Below are positions 12,278-13,872 of a stretch of 13,872 bases of DNA, piece after piece. Positions within the stretch are counted from its first letter, which is position 1; every line of letters starts with the position of its first letter. This stretch comes from Phycisphaerales bacterium (GTDB lineage: Bacteria; Planctomycetota; Phycisphaerae; Tepidisphaerales; Tepidisphaeraceae). The stretch lies in NCBI GenBank assembly GCA_028288775.1, contig JAQGHP010000119.1, forward strand, positions 1-13,872, given 5' to 3'. Both the position numbers and the translations under genes were made by a program. A model generated the notes under the pieces. The model worked only from the letters and a program-made list of their open reading frames with translations, did not search any database and was not told the DNA's origin.

Positions 12278-13327
12278 ATGACGCTCCGTCGGCGGTCCAG
12301 GGTCGTCGCACTCTACATCCGCGCGCTGGTGCGGGAATTTCGCCTGACGCTCTGCGTCCTGGCCACACTCGTGGCGCTGGGGACCGTCGTCCACCGCATG
12401 ACGCCGCAGGATTCCCTCAAAGGAAAGTATCCTCCCCTGGGCACCTCCATTTACGGCGGATGGATGGCGCTGCTGGCGCAGCCGCTCTACACGCCGCCGC
12501 AGCCCTGGTATCTCATGCTCCTTTACGGGGCGTACCCCGTGCTGGGGTTTATCCTCATCGGCGAGGGCGTCGTTCGCCTGGCCCTGCTGATGATTTCCCG
12601 ACGTCACGGCGAGAAGGAGTGGATGCGGGTGGTGGCTTCAACCTATCACGATCACGTCATCCTCTGCGGCCTGGGCCATCTGGGCTTCCGCGTGCTCGAG
12701 CAACTCGTCTCCAGCCAGACGCCGACGGTCGTTCTCGAGCGCTCCAAGACCAACGTCTTCCTCGCCCAGGCCAAGGCGATGCAAGTCCCCGTGCTGGTGC
12801 GCGACATGAAGGAAGACCAGGCGCTAATAGACGCCGGCATCGAACACGCCGCCGCGGTCATCCTGTGCAGCAACGATGAGATGGCGAATCTGGAGGTGGC
12901 AATCGACTCCCGCCGAATGAATCCGAAGGTGCGCGTGGTGATGCGCCTCTTCGACCAGCAACTCGCGGGAAAAATCGCCGGGGCGCTGACGATTGATTCC
13001 GCGTTCAGTTCTTCGGCGCTGGCCGCCCCGGTGGTGGCAGCGTTGGCCTTCCGTGCGCGGGTGCTTTCCACGCTGATGATCGCCGGCGAGCCACACGTCG
13101 CCGCCGAGGTAACCGTAGAAATCGGCAGCCCCCTGGCGGGCAAGAAAATCAGCGAAATCGAACTCGGCTACGCCGCCCGCGTCCTCGCCCGCACCCCCAG
13201 CGGCGGCACGGTGCAATCACCCCCCTCGCCCGCCATGCCCATCGCGACCGGCGACGTGCTGGTAGTCCACACCGCCGCCCACCAACTCGCCACGCTTGCC
13301 GCCGCCGGCCAGCGCGTCCGCGCATAG
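12278..13327 (+). CDS. TrkA-N/RCK domain membrane protein, potassium-channel-like
   Basis: With this start the protein has 349 residues. A basic N-terminus (MTLRRRSR) is followed by a hydrophobic segment at about 23-39, a loop, and a longer hydrophobic segment at about 77-105, the two-helix layout of bacterial K+ channels. Then come the GEKEWMR linker and a Rossmann RCK_N domain beginning HVILCGLGHLG (126-136), with SNDEMANLEVAIDSRRMNP and VMRLFDQQLAGKI, and a RCK_C (TrkA-C) domain from about residue 270. The loop between the helices (PPLGTSIYGGWMALLAQPL) lacks the TVGYG filter, so conduction is doubtful. There is no Shine-Dalgarno. An ATG at 12242 would add 12 residues; I prefer 12278 because the basic residues sit right before the first helix. 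Confidence 0.85.
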   Translation: MTLRRRSRVVALYIRALVREFRLTLCVLATLVALGTVVHRMTPQDSLKGKYPPLGTSIYGGWMALLAQPLYTPPQPWYLMLLYGAYPVLGFILIGEGVVRLALLMISRRHGEKEWMRVVASTYHDHVILCGLGHLGFRVLEQLVSSQTPTVVLERSKTNVFLAQAKAMQVPVLVRDMKEDQALIDAGIEHAAAVILCSNDEMANLEVAIDSRRMNPKVRVVMRLFDQQLAGKIAGALTIDSAFSSSALAAPVVAALAFRARVLSTLMIAGEPHVAAEVTVEIGSPLAGKKISEIELGYAARVLARTPSGGTVQSPPSPAMPIATGDVLVVHTAAHQLATLAAAGQRVRA

Positions 13328-13340
13328 GCACGGAAGATTC

Positions 13341-13398
13341 GGACTGCATCTCCCGCAATTTGGACTGCGTCTCCCGTCGCATGGACGGCCCGCCCATG
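13341..13398. repeat. 21-bp tandem duplication and degenerate CATGGGCG palindrome
   Basis: GGACTGCATCTCCCG (13341-13355) and GGACTGCGTCTCCCG (13362-13376) are two copies, one base different, of a 21-bp unit. Directly after, 13380-13398 is a 19-bp member of the CATGGGCG palindrome family with one mismatch (CATGGACGG...CCGCCCATG). Confidence 0.6.
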
Positions 13399-13432
13399 TT
13401 TCCCCCCGGAGTCGCAACACGCGTCTTCATCT

Positions 13433-13519
13433 CAAAGGCCACAGAGGCCACAAAGAGCACAGAGAGAAAACCCAATTGGAATTTCTTCTCTGTGCTCTTT
13501 GTAGCCTCTGTGGCTTTTG
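13433..13519. repeat. Long inverted repeat (CCACAGAGGC type)
   Basis: Two arms of about 37 bases (13433-13469 and 13483-13519) pair with only a few mismatches around a short centre holding CCAATTGG. The arms are built of CACAGAGGC, AAAGAGCACAGAG units. I recall similar elements in intergenic DNA of many environmental bacteria, planctomycetes among them. No coding capacity or T-run is seen. Confidence 0.75.
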
Positions 13520-13560
13520 TGCCAGGAACCCCGCAATCCGCGCCGCAGTGCCGCACGAAC

Positions 13561-13639
13561 CATTGACATTACGAACAACCGCCAAGACGCCAAGGAATTC
13601 TTCTCTTGCTTGGCGTCTTGGCGCCTTGGCGGTTCAATG
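13561..13639. repeat. Long inverted repeat (ACCGCCAAGACGCCAAG type)
   Basis: The left arm AACCGCCAAG-ACGCCAAGG (13577-13595) pairs with the right arm CTTGGCGTCTTGGCGCCTTGGCGGTT (about 13609-13634), which carries one extra GGCGCCAA-like unit. Outer bases CATTG (13561-13565) and CAATG (13635-13639) extend the symmetry with gaps. Together with the repeat at 13433 it fills the gap before the oxidoreductase gene's 3' end. Confidence 0.7.
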
Positions 13640-13670
13640 CCTTCTCTTCGATGCCCCAATAAAGCCGTGG

Positions 13671-13872
13671 CTACCCCTTCGCCACGTCCTCAAACTTCCC
13701 GGTCTTCGCGCTCTTGAGCACCGCGTCACAGACGGCCTGCGTTTCCAGCGCATCCCGGAAATTCGGATGCGCCGGCTTGCCGCTCTGCAGGCCTTCGATG
13801 AAGTCCGCGACCTGATGGACGAATGTGTGTTCGTAGCCGATTTGCAATCCCGGTACCCACCAGTGCTTCATG
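13671..13872 (-). CDS. Gfo/Idh/MocA family oxidoreductase, C-terminal end (5' part outside window)
   Basis: The last 66-67 codons of a minus-strand gene that enters from the right edge; the stop (TAG) is at 13673-13671. The sequence reads WWVPGLQIGYEHTFVHQVADF, then IEGLQSGKPAHPNFRDALETQAVCDAVLKSAKTGKFEDV. YEHTFVHQVADF, the P-x-F-x-D-A-L-x-TQ-x-V-x-DAV-x-x-SA sequence and the GKFEDV ending are the usual C-terminus of Gfo/Idh/MocA NAD(P)-dependent sugar or inositol dehydrogenases, a family greatly expanded in planctomycetes. The Met at 13871 is internal, not the start. The nucleotide-binding domain lies outside the window, so substrate cannot be judged. Confidence 0.88.
   Translation of the reverse strand, partial: MKHWWVPGLQIGYEHTFVHQVADFIEGLQSGKPAHPNFRDALETQAVCDAVLKSAKTGKFEDVAKG

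Noticed and set aside
13433..13639. CRISPR-like array
   Set aside because: These are inverted repeats of two unrelated types without regular repeat-spacer units.

Overview
The window is high-GC bacterial DNA with compact protein genes separated by short intergenic stretches full of dispersed palindromic repeats. The repeat style, the mix of Shine-Dalgarno and apparently leaderless starts, and a leftover fragment resembling the C-terminus of PVC-type heme-binding proteins all suggest a planctomycete or related PVC-group bacterium, perhaps Phycisphaerae-like. This placement is inference; no rRNA or marker gene is present.

Layout. Positions 1-432 (minus) hold the N-terminal part of an SRPBCC/cyclase-dehydrase-like protein with a hydrophobic N-terminal domain. 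Next on the plus strand are a small helical protein (771-1289), an aldo/keto reductase (1428-2327), a repeat block, and an MsbA-type ABC exporter (2679-4736). A convergent three-gene minus-strand run follows, in transcription order: an HldD-like ADP-heptose 6-epimerase (7849-8760), an unrecognised 445-residue protein (6451-7788) and a GT87/DUF2029 membrane mannosyltransferase-like protein (4912-6393). The run ends in a strong intrinsic terminator that contains the last stop codon. Positions 8761-9611 have no intact gene. They hold inverted repeats, a sigma-54-like promoter, a row of three stem-loops ending in a textbook terminator (a candidate small RNA), and a pseudogene fragment. Then come a minus-strand lipoprotein (9612-10208), a plus-strand ROK kinase (10395-11321), a SIS-domain phosphoheptose-isomerase-like protein (11474-12088), a TrkA-N channel-like membrane protein (12278-13327), a repeat block, and the C-terminal end of a Gfo/Idh/MocA oxidoreductase running off the right edge (minus).

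How the genes may work together. HldD, the SIS isomerase, GT87 and the lipid-type ABC exporter fit a cell-envelope glycan/glycolipid theme with a heptose branch. The ROK kinase upstream of the isomerase would be an extra sugar-phosphorylating step. The link rests on family assignments and proximity only.

The best leads are the putative sigma-54-driven small RNA at about 9114-9272, the repeat-derived terminator that supplies the C-terminus of the GT87 protein, a three-hairpin repeat present twice with a compensatory base change, leaderless-type promoters placed just before three genes that lack clear Shine-Dalgarno sites, and the undescribed protein between hldD and the GT87 gene. No complete novel system is evident.
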